The notes beneath the pieces are model-generated. The model did no database searches and had not been told where the DNA came from. It saw only the letters and a program-made list of their open reading frames with translations. This document shows positions 53,314 through 62,446 of a stretch of DNA of 64,000 bases, in pieces (the first letter of the stretch is position 1; every line of letters begins with the position of its first letter). The position numbers were made by a program, and so were the translations under genes. Source of the DNA: Cytomitobacter sp965233735 (GTDB taxonomy: Bacteria; Pseudomonadota; Alphaproteobacteria; CAJXXZ01; 1604HC); the NCBI GenBank assembly GCA_965233735.1, contig OZ247501.1:1-64000 (forward strand), in the 5' to 3' direction.

Positions 53314-55092
53314 TCAATCGCCCAATGTATCATCTTCTCTATCTTCTGTATCTATTTGAACTTCTTCTTTATTTACAGTTGGTCGTTTGTCTAAAATAGT
53401 AGAGTGAATAAACACGGCTGGGTCTTTTCCTCTTAATTCAAACATAATGTATTTGATTGCTTTTCTTATTACAGTTGAAAGCTTTTTTTGTTCTTTTCTA
53501 TCTTCTTTATCTAAGTTAATAATTGCTTGTTTTATTTTTTCTTTTACTTTTACCTTTAGCGTGTCATCTTGTTCGCAAATTCCTGAAAAAGTAGTTATAA
53601 GTTTGAAATATCCTTTGCTTCCAATTAAAATGCTTGCAAAAATACATCCACTTTCTAACCAAAATCTTTCATTCATAGTTCTTCCATCATAAGGAACTAT
53701 AGCTTTTCCGTCCAAAACTGATTTTGAAACAGGAAAATGATGAATTATTTTTGTTTCTTTTTTATCTATTTGTAATATATCTCCATTACGTACTATTGCA
53801 GATTTAACCCCTATAGATTTTGCCAACTCTGCATGAGCATTTTGATGAAGTCTTTCTCCGTGAACAGGTATTGTATATATTGGCTTTAGAATGGAATATA
53901 GCTTTTTCAAGTCTTTTCTTACTGGATGACCAGAAGCATGAATAGGGTTGTCTTCTGAATATGTTATTACGTTTATGTTATGTTTTGCGAAGTTGTTAAG
54001 CATTTTTGAAACTTCTTTTTCTCGTCCAATAATTGTTTTTGCAGAAACTAATACAGTGTCTTGAGCGTCTAATTTGATTCTTGGATGATCATGTTCTGAC
54101 ATTCTTTGAAGTCCAGAGTTAGGCTCTCCTTGAGATCCAGTGCAAACAAATAATATTTTATCTTTATCTACTTTGCTTCCTTCTTCTTCTGTAAGAAATT
54201 CTGGCAAATTAGCAAAATATCCATGTTCAAAAGCAGATTCTTTAATCTTATGAATAGATCGTCCTACCAATGCTACTCTTCTTCCGTATTTTTGAGCTAA
54301 TCTAGCACAAGAGTCTATTCTTGATATGTTTGAAGAAAAACAACCAATAACAATTCTATTTTTACTTATTTGAGATATAACTTTGTCTAAGGAGTCTTTA
54401 ACATCAGCTTCTGATTTTGTTTCTGAATGAGTCATTGCATTAGTTGAATCACAAACTGTTGCTAAGATTCCATCTTTTGCAGCTAATTCTAAAGATTTAT
54501 AGTCAGTTGACTCTCCTGTTACAGGAGTTTCATCAAGTTTCCAATCTCCTGTGTGCATAATATTTCCTAATGGAGTTTTTATGTAAACCATGGAGCTTTC
54601 AGGAATAGAGTGAGTAACATTGATTAACTTGATTGAAAAAGGATCTAAGTTGAATGTTTCTCCTACTTTTACTGTTTTTAGAGTAGCTTTTACTCCATTA
54701 TCAACTAATTTCTTTTTGATCAAAGAAGATGTAAATGGTCCAGCAAATATAGGAACATTTAATTTTTCTATTAAATAAGGAATGGCTCCAATGTGATCTT
54801 CATGTCCATGAGTTATAACTAGTCCCAAAACATCTTTTTTGTCTAATTTTTGAATGAAGCTTATATCTGGCAATGTTATATTAGTTCCAGGTAAGTCTTC
54901 GAAACTTATTCCTAAGTCAACTAAAATCCATTTTCCATTGCAATGATATAAATTTAAATTCATACCAAATTCTCCAGATCCACCTATAGGCAGGAAGCAT
55001 AAAGAATTTTGATTGACATCAAAGGATTTTACCTCTGTTACATCATTTTTGTTTTCGTTTTTTCTTCTTCTTTTTATATCGAATCTTTTCAT
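53314..55092 (-). CDS. rnj: Ribonuclease J
   Basis: 592 residues. Metallo-beta-lactamase/beta-CASP nuclease with the metal motif THGHEDHIGAIPYL, later histidines at IMHTGDWKLDE and the beta-CASP region with GSQGEPNSGLQRM and HASGHPVRKDL. Alphaproteobacteria use RNase J for 5'-end RNA processing, including 23S rRNA. The N-terminal basic stretch (KRFDIKRRRKNENKN) is longer than usual and the C-terminus ends in an acidic tail. It lies directly downstream of murA. Confidence 0.94.
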   Translation of the reverse strand: MKRFDIKRRRKNENKNDVTEVKSFDVNQNSLCFLPIGGSGEFGMNLNLYHCNGKWILVDLGISFEDLPGTNITLPDISFIQKLDKKDVLGLVITHGHEDHIGAIPYLIEKLNVPIFAGPFTSSLIKKKLVDNGVKATLKTVKVGETFNLDPFSIKLINVTHSIPESSMVYIKTPLGNIMHTGDWKLDETPVTGESTDYKSLELAAKDGILATVCDSTNAMTHSETKSEADVKDSLDKVISQISKNRIVIGCFSSNISRIDSCARLAQKYGRRVALVGRSIHKIKESAFEHGYFANLPEFLTEEEGSKVDKDKILFVCTGSQGEPNSGLQRMSEHDHPRIKLDAQDTVLVSAKTIIGREKEVSKMLNNFAKHNINVITYSEDNPIHASGHPVRKDLKKLYSILKPIYTIPVHGERLHQNAHAELAKSIGVKSAIVRNGDILQIDKKETKIIHHFPVSKSVLDGKAIVPYDGRTMNERFWLESGCIFASILIGSKGYFKLITTFSGICEQDDTLKVKVKEKIKQAIINLDKEDRKEQKKLSTVIRKAIKYIMFELRGKDPAVFIHSTILDKRPTVNKEEVQIDTEDREDDTLGD

Positions 55093-55102
55093 ATCGACTC
55101 CT

Positions 55103-56413
55103 TCATTGTTCTATAAGATTTATATCAACATTTAATAATTTTAATCTTTCTAAAATATTTTCATACCCGCGAGTAATTAAACTGATATTTCCTATTCTTG
55201 AAGTTCCTTTAGATATGCATGCGGCAATAATATATGTTATACCAGATCTTAAATTTTCTGCTTGTATTATTGATTCAGGAGCTGTTAGTTCAGTTTCTCC
55301 GCAAATCAAAGCACTATGATAGTAATTTTTGTTAGCAAATTTGCAGTTGTTTCCTATGCAATCCCTAATCAAACTGCTCTTTATTCCAAATTTTTCCAAT
55401 GTTTTTAAATGAGATAGTCGATCTTCAAAAAGGGTTTCATGTATTGAGCTTATTCCTGAAGATTGTGACATCATTAAAGTTATCATTGGTTGATAATCAG
55501 TTGAAAAAGCAGGGTAGGGGCCACATTCTAATTTAATATTATGAAGTTGTTTTTCTTTTTTAAAGAATTTAACTCCATTTGAAGTGACCTCTAATCCTCC
55601 ACCCATTCTTTGAAAAACTCCTAAGAATGTACTGTTATGTTGCAAATCAACGCCTTCAACTTCTATAACACTATTGCTGCAAGCTGCTAATACAGCCCAA
55701 GAAGCCACTTCAATTCTATCATTCATGATTTTAAAATTCACTCCTGATAATTTTGAAACACCTTCTATTAGCAATGTATTTTGATTTATCCATTGAATTT
55801 TTGCTCCCATTTGTTGAAGCATTAGGATAAGTGATTTTATTTCTGGCTCAGTGGCAATGTTGCTTAAATACGAAATTCCATCTGCTAATACAGATAAAAA
55901 CACAGCAAATTCAGTTGCTCCCACAGATGGGAATTCAAGATGAATTTTTTGTCCACTTATTTTATGATTTCTTTTTACTATATATTTATTGTTGCTTTTT
56001 TCTATGCTCATTCCGAATGTTTTTAGTATGTCAGAATGAAAATTAATTGACCTTGATCCAAGTTTGCACCCATCCATTATAGGAACTTCAACACAATCAT
56101 TACGATGAATTAATACCGCTAATAATAGTATAGGCATTCTTCCATATATTACATTGTCTTTTGGTTCAATAATGAAATTATCAAATTTAGGCTCGATTGT
56201 TAATTTGTTTTTTTTGAAATCAAACTTTGTTCCAATTGAGCTTAAAAGAGATTGAGCAACTTCGACATCTCCAATTACTGGGATATTATCTAAAATAGAA
56301 ACTTCATCAGATAGTAAAGTAGCAAAAATAGCTTTGCTAGACAAGTTCTTAGCGCCTCCGCATTTGATTTTGCCTGAAAAATTATTCCCACCTTTTACTT
56401 GATAAAAATCCAC
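55103..56413 (-). CDS. murA: UDP-N-acetylglucosamine 1-carboxyvinyltransferase
   Basis: 436 residues of the EPSP-synthase fold; first committed step of peptidoglycan synthesis. KCGGAKNLSSKAIFATLL replaces the usual INGAKN, and the catalytic cysteine is in MDGCKLGSRSINFH. SVGATEFAVFLSVLADG and DYQPMITLMMSQ also fit MurA. A cysteine at that place predicts fosfomycin sensitivity. Divergent from the thioredoxin-fold gene at 56460; rnj lies ten bases downstream. Confidence 0.94.
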   Translation of the reverse strand: MDFYQVKGGNNFSGKIKCGGAKNLSSKAIFATLLSDEVSILDNIPVIGDVEVAQSLLSSIGTKFDFKKNKLTIEPKFDNFIIEPKDNVIYGRMPILLLAVLIHRNDCVEVPIMDGCKLGSRSINFHSDILKTFGMSIEKSNNKYIVKRNHKISGQKIHLEFPSVGATEFAVFLSVLADGISYLSNIATEPEIKSLILMLQQMGAKIQWINQNTLLIEGVSKLSGVNFKIMNDRIEVASWAVLAACSNSVIEVEGVDLQHNSTFLGVFQRMGGGLEVTSNGVKFFKKEKQLHNIKLECGPYPAFSTDYQPMITLMMSQSSGISSIHETLFEDRLSHLKTLEKFGIKSSLIRDCIGNNCKFANKNYYHSALICGETELTAPESIIQAENLRSGITYIIAACISKGTSRIGNISLITRGYENILERLKLLNVDINLIEQ

Positions 56414-56445
56414 ACCGTATTGTACTATAAATTTAAACTTTTTAG

Positions 56446-56451
56446 TATAAT
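56446..56451 (+). promoter_or_regulatory. Candidate -10 box (TATAAT) before the 56460 gene
   Basis: A consensus TATAAT nine bases before the ATG at 56460 and 21 before ATG 56472. Transcription from it would give an almost leaderless mRNA for the first, a short leader for the second. No good -35 at 17 bases. Confidence 0.4.
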
Positions 56452-56459
56452 ATTAAATT

Positions 56460-56984
56460 ATGTTATGCAAAATGAAAAAAATTGTACTTTTGTGTGTTTG
56501 TTTAGGGGTCGCAATTCATGTTTATTACGCCAAAAATTCCACATATACACTGATTAATGAAGATGAATCTATATCTACATCAATAAAATCACCTACTATG
56601 TTAGCTTTTGTTGATATTCCAAAAAACTCGCCAATTACTCAAGAAAGCAGATTTGCTATTTATTCAATTGCTAAAGCTAATGCAATGTTCAAAAATTATG
56701 GTGTTAACGTTTCTGTTATTGTAAATATAGATAAAGATGCAAATGAAAATATAATTCTTTCATATTTAAATATGTTTCAAAAAAACCACAAAATTCAAGT
56801 AAATATATTTATAGATAAAAACAAAAAATTTAGTAAAAAGTTAAATATTAAAAACATGCCTTGTGTAGCTTTAATTAAAGATGGTCAAATAAAATACTAT
56901 ACTAATGATATGAAATTAAGGTGGTTTGATGCTGATGGAATGAATTTGGTTTCAAAGCATTTGGGAATTTCAATTGGTTTGTAA
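56460..56984 (+). CDS. Exported thioredoxin-fold protein without CxxC
   Basis: 174 residues (or 170 from ATG 56472, MKKIVLLCVCLGVAIHVYYA, which looks like a signal or anchor peptide). The rest has the thioredoxin order: strand MLAFVDIP, helix, strand VSVIVNID, helix, strand VNIFIDK, then KNMPCVALIKDGQIKYY, the cis-Pro strand region. The active-site C-x-x-C after the first strand is missing (PKNSPITQE in its place), so a redox role is unlikely; it may be a chaperone- or adaptor-like version. The assignment is by fold pattern only. rluB-like gene follows without a gap. Confidence 0.6.
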   Translation: MLCKMKKIVLLCVCLGVAIHVYYAKNSTYTLINEDESISTSIKSPTMLAFVDIPKNSPITQESRFAIYSIAKANAMFKNYGVNVSVIVNIDKDANENIILSYLNMFQKNHKIQVNIFIDKNKKFSKKLNIKNMPCVALIKDGQIKYYTNDMKLRWFDADGMNLVSKHLGISIGL

Positions 56985-57653
56985 TTGAAAAAAGTAGCTC
57001 ATGAAATTTCTTCTCGTGGTTTTTGCAGTAGAAGAGAAGCAGAAAGATTAATTTTAGAAAACAGAGTTCTTGTTAATGATAAACTGGTTTGCTGTGCTGA
57101 TAGAGTGGATTCTTCAGTGAATATTTTGATTGATAATGAGGTTGTTAAAAAATTAGAGTCTAAATTTTTTATATTTCATAAGCCAATTAAATATCTAACA
57201 AGCCATAATTCTCAAAAAGGATATAAAACTATTTTTGATTTAATAAAAATTAGGGAGCATTTAACATTTATTGGAAGGCTAGATTATATGTCTGAAGGAT
57301 TAGTTGTTTTGACTAACAGTCCTGAATATGTTATCAAATTTTCCAATTCAGAATATAAAAGAGTTTACGAGGTTTTTGTTGACAGAGTGACAAATTCTTT
57401 TATTAGAGAGCTGGAAAATCCTATTTTGTTTAATCAAAGATGTCTTCCTATAAAATTGCTTGATAAAAAAGTAATTGATGGATGCATTAAAATAAAACTT
57501 GAATTACGAGAGGGAAAAAATAGAGAAATAAGAAGGTTGTGCGAAAAGAATGATATAAGAGTTCTTAAGTTGAAAAAAATTCAACATGGTCCATTTCAAT
57601 TATTAGATTTAGAAATTGGAAAACTCAAAAGAGTAGATCTAAGATTTCTTTAA
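56985..57653 (+). CDS. 23S rRNA pseudouridine synthase, RluB/RsuA family
   Basis: 222 residues. N-terminal S4 domain (EISSRGFCSRREAERLILENRVLVND) and the catalytic domain with the aspartate in IGRLDYMSEGLVVLTN and the C-terminal motif EGKNREIRRLCEK. It converts uridine to pseudouridine in rRNA. RluB, RluE/F and RsuA share this layout; RluB is most widespread. The start is TTG at 56985, immediately after the previous stop codon. Confidence 0.92.
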   Translation: MKKVAHEISSRGFCSRREAERLILENRVLVNDKLVCCADRVDSSVNILIDNEVVKKLESKFFIFHKPIKYLTSHNSQKGYKTIFDLIKIREHLTFIGRLDYMSEGLVVLTNSPEYVIKFSNSEYKRVYEVFVDRVTNSFIRELENPILFNQRCLPIKLLDKKVIDGCIKIKLELREGKNREIRRLCEKNDIRVLKLKKIQHGPFQLLDLEIGKLKRVDLRFL

Positions 57654-57713
57654 AAATCATTATATGCGTTGTGCAAATTTATTTAAATAAAATCTATTGT
57701 TTGTTTAATTTTA

Positions 57714-57730
57714 CTTTAATTTAATTTAAA
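57714..57730. promoter_or_regulatory. AT element shared with the 32913 gene
   Basis: CTTTAATTTAATTTAAA, identical to 32808-32824, here 28 bases before the ATG at 57759. In both cases the downstream gene encodes an exported protein. Confidence 0.3.
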
Positions 57731-57758
57731 GAATGTACATTGAGAAACAGGGGGATGA

Positions 57759-58952
57759 ATGAATAAGAATATTTTTCTTTTAATTTCGTGTTTATTTTTA
57801 TCAAAAAGTGATGCAAGGCCATTAAAGAGTGTTGCAAAAAAAACAGAGAGCGCTTCTAAGCCAGCTGACAAGGTTCCACAAAAACCTTCTGGATCTACAA
57901 GTTCTAAATCTAATTATAAGCAAGTATCAAACACAATGAGAAGAGTGTCAAATCTAAGAAGTGCGCCTTCTGCAAAGTCAGAAACTTCATCATTTAGCAG
58001 TAAGACAGCTTCATCAAATGAGTTGATAGGATCAAACAAAACACTGGTTAAGTCATTAAATAGGCCAACTTTAGTTGGTGTGGCAAGTCCAGAAATGAGA
58101 GCTTCTTCTGCGCCAGAAAGAATCAAAACTGAATCTGCAGAAACAAAACCTGAAACAATGGAGTGGAGCAGGCCTAGCGCTTCTGTTGAAAGTAGTACAA
58201 GTAGCTCGGGAAATCAAACGGAAAGTAGCAACATAGATAAAGTAAAAGCTGGAGCAATGGCAGCTTATGCTTATTCCCAAACTGATAGTGGAAAAAATAA
58301 CATAGCTAAAGCAAAAGATTATGCTACAAAAGGATGGAACTGGCTTAATAGTAGCTCTTCAAATAATTCATCCACAAGCACTTCATCGGTATCAAGTGAA
58401 ACTAATCCAAATAAGCCATTAACAGAAAGTTCACATTCATCAACTATGCCATATAGTAAACCATCAAGTTCTGTTCCTAAATTTGAGGATATTTATAATG
58501 CAAATGCTAAAAAACCAAGTTCCCATTTATCAACTATGCCATGGAACAAGCAATTGCCTAATATGCAATGGAGCAGGCCATCAACCGCTGTTCCATCAAA
58601 TGTTGTTCCTTCTTCTAATGCAACAAATGCTCCTAATTTTGAGGATGTTTATGATGTAGATGCTAGAAAAGCAGCTTTTCGTAAAAAACAAGAAGAATTG
58701 AAAAAAGCTGAATCAAATAAGTCATCTTTTTCAAACACTGTATCAACTATATCATCTGGGTTTGATAAATTCACGCATTCACCAAGCAAACCATTAGCAA
58801 TAGAAGACAAACCATTAGCAAACAGTGGAAGCAAGCCTTTGGCAATTGAAGACAAAGTAAAATCATTGCCTGCTAAAGAAAGTAATGATGAATCTTGGGT
58901 AGGTAGGGCAACAAATGCAGCAGAAAATGTTGCAAGTTGGTTTGGTTGGTAA
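57759..58952 (+). CDS. Secreted Ser/Pro-rich repeat protein, unknown
   Basis: 397 residues, ATG preceded by CAGGGGG. Signal peptide MNKNIFLLISCLFLSKSDA. The mature part is low complexity (Ser, Lys, Ala, Pro, Asn) with short repeated pieces: EWSRPSASV, QWSRPSTAV and related PYSKPSSSV; FEDIYNANAKK and FEDVYDVDARK; SKPLAIEDK twice. The C-terminal end (GRATNAAENVASWFGW) echoes an inner segment (AKDYATKGWNWLN). It is presumably disordered with small linear motifs, as seen in effector and adhesin-like proteins of intracellular bacteria, but no family is recognised. The GC content is higher than in neighbours. Confidence 0.75.
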   Translation: MNKNIFLLISCLFLSKSDARPLKSVAKKTESASKPADKVPQKPSGSTSSKSNYKQVSNTMRRVSNLRSAPSAKSETSSFSSKTASSNELIGSNKTLVKSLNRPTLVGVASPEMRASSAPERIKTESAETKPETMEWSRPSASVESSTSSSGNQTESSNIDKVKAGAMAAYAYSQTDSGKNNIAKAKDYATKGWNWLNSSSSNNSSTSTSSVSSETNPNKPLTESSHSSTMPYSKPSSSVPKFEDIYNANAKKPSSHLSTMPWNKQLPNMQWSRPSTAVPSNVVPSSNATNAPNFEDVYDVDARKAAFRKKQEELKKAESNKSSFSNTVSTISSGFDKFTHSPSKPLAIEDKPLANSGSKPLAIEDKVKSLPAKESNDESWVGRATNAAENVASWFGW

Positions 58953-59173
58953 AACAACATAACTAATAAATTTTTAAAGATATAGAAAATAATAATAGAG
59001 AAAAGTAAATATATTAGCCTTATTGCCAGAATTTTTTTTAGATTGAAAAATATTGAAACTTTTGGTAAAAATTATAATTAAATAATAATTTTTTCATATT
59101 AACTTTGTTAAGTTTTTTTTAATAAAAGGTAGTATTTTATATTAATTAAACAGAAGAGTTAAATTATTGTTAT

Positions 59174-60238
59174 TTATTTATTTCGTTCAATAAGAACTTT
59201 GATAAATTCGAAATTAAAATATTTCATAAATTCAGTGCTTATGTTTTCATTCCAGATAAAATAAGTTTGAAAGTAAGATATATATTCTTTAAGCAATAAA
59301 CAGGCTCTATCATGAAAAATTTCAATTTGATTATCTGACAATTCATTTTTCAGTTTTTCCCATTTGGTTCTGTAATTTTCGATTTCTGAATTTTTTCCAT
59401 AGTTATTAATTTGATGAATCTTTTTCATATCATATAATGAATATACAATTGCTTTTTTTAGACTGTTTTCATCCAAACATGTATGAACTTTTAAAAATGT
59501 ATTTTTCATTTCATTCCATATATTTCGGACTATATTATTTTCTTTGAAATTTATTATTTCTTTGAAATCATCATTTAAATTATTTGAAAACTCATTATTC
59601 CAAGACTCCAAATACCAAGAAGACAATACAGATACGAACGCTGGAATATGCTCATGGTTTCTTCCTAATTCTTTGTTTAGGTGATTCAAAGCAAGATTTG
59701 GAGAAGAAAAGAAAGATTCCTTCCAATTAATGCGTAATAATTTATGCATAGGAAGAGTATTAGAAAATTTTTCATAAGACAAAATAAAGTTTCCACTCAT
59801 ATCATAGTAATATTTTGAAATTGATTGATATTTTTCGTATTCATCAAATATTTGTGATAAGAATACAGCTAATTCTTTTGCTTCTTTTGGATTAGCAGGT
59901 TCTTTGCATTTTAAAATAGAAAACATTTTCAACTTGCTCATAGAAAGGCAATTGTCATCTGTCCAAGATCTAGAAGTTGAATGAATGGATTTGATTTCTT
60001 CTCGATAATTTGATAATTCATTCTTTAACAAATCTTCTACATCCTGTTGAAATTCAGATAAAACGCCGTGTTCTATGGTAGAATTTGGATCACTTTCAAA
60101 TGTCAAATCCTGATCCTCTTTGCATTCAATTATATATTGATCTAGTGAATTTATTGATTCAATATAATTATTTTTAATCTCTTCTTTTGGAGTAGAATAG
60201 ATAAAAAGAATGCAACTAAATGCCGTTATTATTTTCAT
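59174..60238 (-). CDS. Exported protein of unknown function (pair member 1)
   Basis: 354 residues. Signal peptide MKIITAFSCILFIYSTP; the mature part is acidic and helical with several cysteines. It is possibly a distant paralogue of the next gene on this strand (60304): both have a cysteine then ED near residue 40, a QDVE/QDVH stretch and a similar helix pattern (IPAFVSVLSSWYLESW against MFAYLYVLNSFITIHS). The similarity is weak. No known domain. Separated from 57759 by about 220 AT-rich bases with nothing I recognise. Confidence 0.7.
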   Translation of the reverse strand: MKIITAFSCILFIYSTPKEEIKNNYIESINSLDQYIIECKEDQDLTFESDPNSTIEHGVLSEFQQDVEDLLKNELSNYREEIKSIHSTSRSWTDDNCLSMSKLKMFSILKCKEPANPKEAKELAVFLSQIFDEYEKYQSISKYYYDMSGNFILSYEKFSNTLPMHKLLRINWKESFFSSPNLALNHLNKELGRNHEHIPAFVSVLSSWYLESWNNEFSNNLNDDFKEIINFKENNIVRNIWNEMKNTFLKVHTCLDENSLKKAIVYSLYDMKKIHQINNYGKNSEIENYRTKWEKLKNELSDNQIEIFHDRACLLLKEYISYFQTYFIWNENISTEFMKYFNFEFIKVLIERNK

Positions 60239-60303
60239 ATGTAAAATGTATAAGGCCTTCTTAAATATTGCAACAAGTTATTTTTCAAATCGTTGAATTA
60301 TAA

Positions 60304-61257
60304 CTATTTGATCTTTTTATAAAAATCCTGAAATCCATATAGTTTCCCAATGTTGCTTTCTCCTTGGTTGTTTTTTTGATAACCATTATAAATATTAAAA
60401 TTAGAAGTTGTAATATCATAACCATTAGATAAATATTCTTTTGCTCCCAATTCTATTCTATTGTTTACTAAGGAAATCATCTGATATCCTTGTGTTTCAT
60501 TAACCATGCTTTGCAACACATGGTAATCATTTTTGTATGATTCATATAATTCTTCGTTGCATTCTTGAGGAAGAAATGCTGAAGTATTTAGCGATATGCT
60601 TTGTAATATATATAAACACAATGCTTTTAAGCTATTTGTATAATCTTTTGATAAAAGATTATCATTTCCTTTAACATTTGGAATAATATCATCTACCCAT
60701 TCATTAGGAATATCTTTGTAAGAATGTATTGTAATGAAAGAATTTAATACATATAAGTATGCAAACATTGTGTCATGATTTGTTGTTAAATCACTTAAAT
60801 CTGTAATCGCTATATTATATTTCGGAATATTGTTTTTGTCATAATTGTTTTCTAAATATTTGGATAATTTTATCATTTCTTCGTTCACTTCGCATAATTT
60901 AACATGATCTTGTATGTGAATGCTGATATTCAAAAGAAAAAACATAGACATGTTTTGTATTATTTTAACATCTACATTATTCAATCTTAATATTAAATGC
61001 TTTAAGCGAGATCTAGTAATATGATCTATTTTGCTAACAATTGAATTCAAAGTATCTAAATCTCTATCTAATGAATTTTTAACTCTTCCAACAAATTCAT
61101 GAACGTCTTGATTGAACAAACTATGATCTTCTGAACAGTGTAATTTCGCAATTTCACTTTTCTCATCTGATAGATCTTTGATTTCAGAATTGTTTGTTAA
61201 ATTTAAATCATGACTTGCGTATAATATTTGAAAAAATATTACTATTGTTTTTTTCAT
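60304..61257 (-). CDS. Exported protein of unknown function (pair member 2)
   Basis: 317 residues. Signal peptide MKKTIVIFFQILYASH. The mature part is helical; it has LHCSEDHSLFNQDVHEF near the N-terminus, reminiscent of the neighbour at 59174 (ECKEDQDL then FQQDVEDL). The last ~60 residues are Asn/Tyr/Gly-rich (TSNFNIYNGYQKNNQGES). No known domain. It is upstream of 59174 on the same strand with a 65-base gap, so the two may be expressed together. Confidence 0.7.
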   Translation of the reverse strand: MKKTIVIFFQILYASHDLNLTNNSEIKDLSDEKSEIAKLHCSEDHSLFNQDVHEFVGRVKNSLDRDLDTLNSIVSKIDHITRSRLKHLILRLNNVDVKIIQNMSMFFLLNISIHIQDHVKLCEVNEEMIKLSKYLENNYDKNNIPKYNIAITDLSDLTTNHDTMFAYLYVLNSFITIHSYKDIPNEWVDDIIPNVKGNDNLLSKDYTNSLKALCLYILQSISLNTSAFLPQECNEELYESYKNDYHVLQSMVNETQGYQMISLVNNRIELGAKEYLSNGYDITTSNFNIYNGYQKNNQGESNIGKLYGFQDFYKKIK

Positions 61258-61306
61258 ATTTTACTTATACCAAAATAAATGTTGAAAATCACATTTAATT
61301 AAAACT

Positions 61307-62368
61307 TCAATCAAATTCTAAGTTTATATCTCGAGATAGTTGAGCTTTTTTTGAAGAAATAAATAAAGCAGATATAGTCCAGAAAGATATTAACAATGAA
61401 CTTCCTCCGTGACTTATGAAGGGAAGGGTGATTCCTTTTGTTGGTATTATCCATAATGCTGAAGCAATATTAATCCATGATTGAATAAGAAACATGCTTA
61501 TGCAGCTAATATTTAGATAATAATATTTTTTGTAATTTTGTAATTTTTCATTATTATAAAACGATTTATATCCCATAAAAAGAAATAAAAATATAACATA
61601 TAAACATCCTATAATTCCTAATTCTTCGCCTATCACTGCAAATATAAAGTCTGAATATGCATCTGGCAAAGTTTGCTTCACTACTCCATTTCCTATTCCT
61701 AATCCAAACAATCCGCCTGATTTAATTGTTTTAATTGATGTGAATCCTTGATATCCACCTTCTAATATTGATTTGTGCCCTATGAAGAAATTTATAATTC
61801 GTAGCTTTACATGGGGTAAAAATAAAATGATTAAAAAAGCTAAAACAAATAAAAATAATCCTAAAGAAAACAAGCTTTTCAAATTTATATCAGATAGAAA
61901 TAATTGTATCATCATTATTGTAAGTAATAATAATATCGATCCAAAGTCTGGTTGAGTGACAAGAAGTAATATATTTAATAAGTTTATTAAAGCAAACTTT
62001 AAGTAATCAGATTTGTATATATAATATGATGTAATAATCACTGAAGAGCTTTTTAATAGTTCTGAAGGTTGAAAAGATACTCCTAAAATAGAAAGCCATC
62101 TTCTAGAGCCTTTGATTGTTCCACTTTTGAAATAGGCAAAAATAATTAAAAAAACTGATATAATAAATAATATTTTAGATATTTTAAATAAAAAATCACT
62201 ATTTTGGTGATGCGTATAAACAATTATACTTATTCCGATTGCCCATAAAATAATATGTCTAAAAATAGAAGATGGAGCGTAGGCTGCCATGCAAAAAGAA
62301 CTGATTAGAAAAAAATTCATAAGGCAGAAAATTAGTGCTTTATCTAAATATGTGAAAGAACGTTTCAT
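61307..62368 (-). CDS. ftsW: SEDS-family peptidoglycan polymerase, FtsW-like
   Basis: 353 residues from the ATG at 62368 (an earlier ATG at 62410 adds 14 residues). About ten membrane helices and the SEDS signatures: QPSELLKSS, TQPDFGSILLLL, GLFGLGIGNG and IPTKGITLPFISHGGSS. The PTKG-x-TLPF string favours FtsW (septal) over RodA. It polymerises glycan strands with a PBP partner. It is outside any dcw cluster here. Confidence 0.9.
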   Translation of the reverse strand: MKRSFTYLDKALIFCLMNFFLISSFCMAAYAPSSIFRHIILWAIGISIIVYTHHQNSDFLFKISKILFIISVFLIIFAYFKSGTIKGSRRWLSILGVSFQPSELLKSSSVIITSYYIYKSDYLKFALINLLNILLLVTQPDFGSILLLLTIMMIQLFLSDINLKSLFSLGLFLFVLAFLIILFLPHVKLRIINFFIGHKSILEGGYQGFTSIKTIKSGGLFGLGIGNGVVKQTLPDAYSDFIFAVIGEELGIIGCLYVIFLFLFMGYKSFYNNEKLQNYKKYYYLNISCISMFLIQSWINIASALWIIPTKGITLPFISHGGSSLLISFWTISALFISSKKAQLSRDINLEFD

Positions 62369-62446
62369 TGTTTTATTATAGTATTTTAAGAAGTTAAACA
62401 CAAAAAACATTTGATTGCATGAGTTTCTTTTTAATAAAATGGAGTT

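Noticed and set aside
58649..58960. 103-codon open frame antisense to the Ser/Pro-rich gene
   Set aside because: Repeats in the frame come from repeats in the sense gene; the sense frame has a signal peptide and ribosome-binding site.
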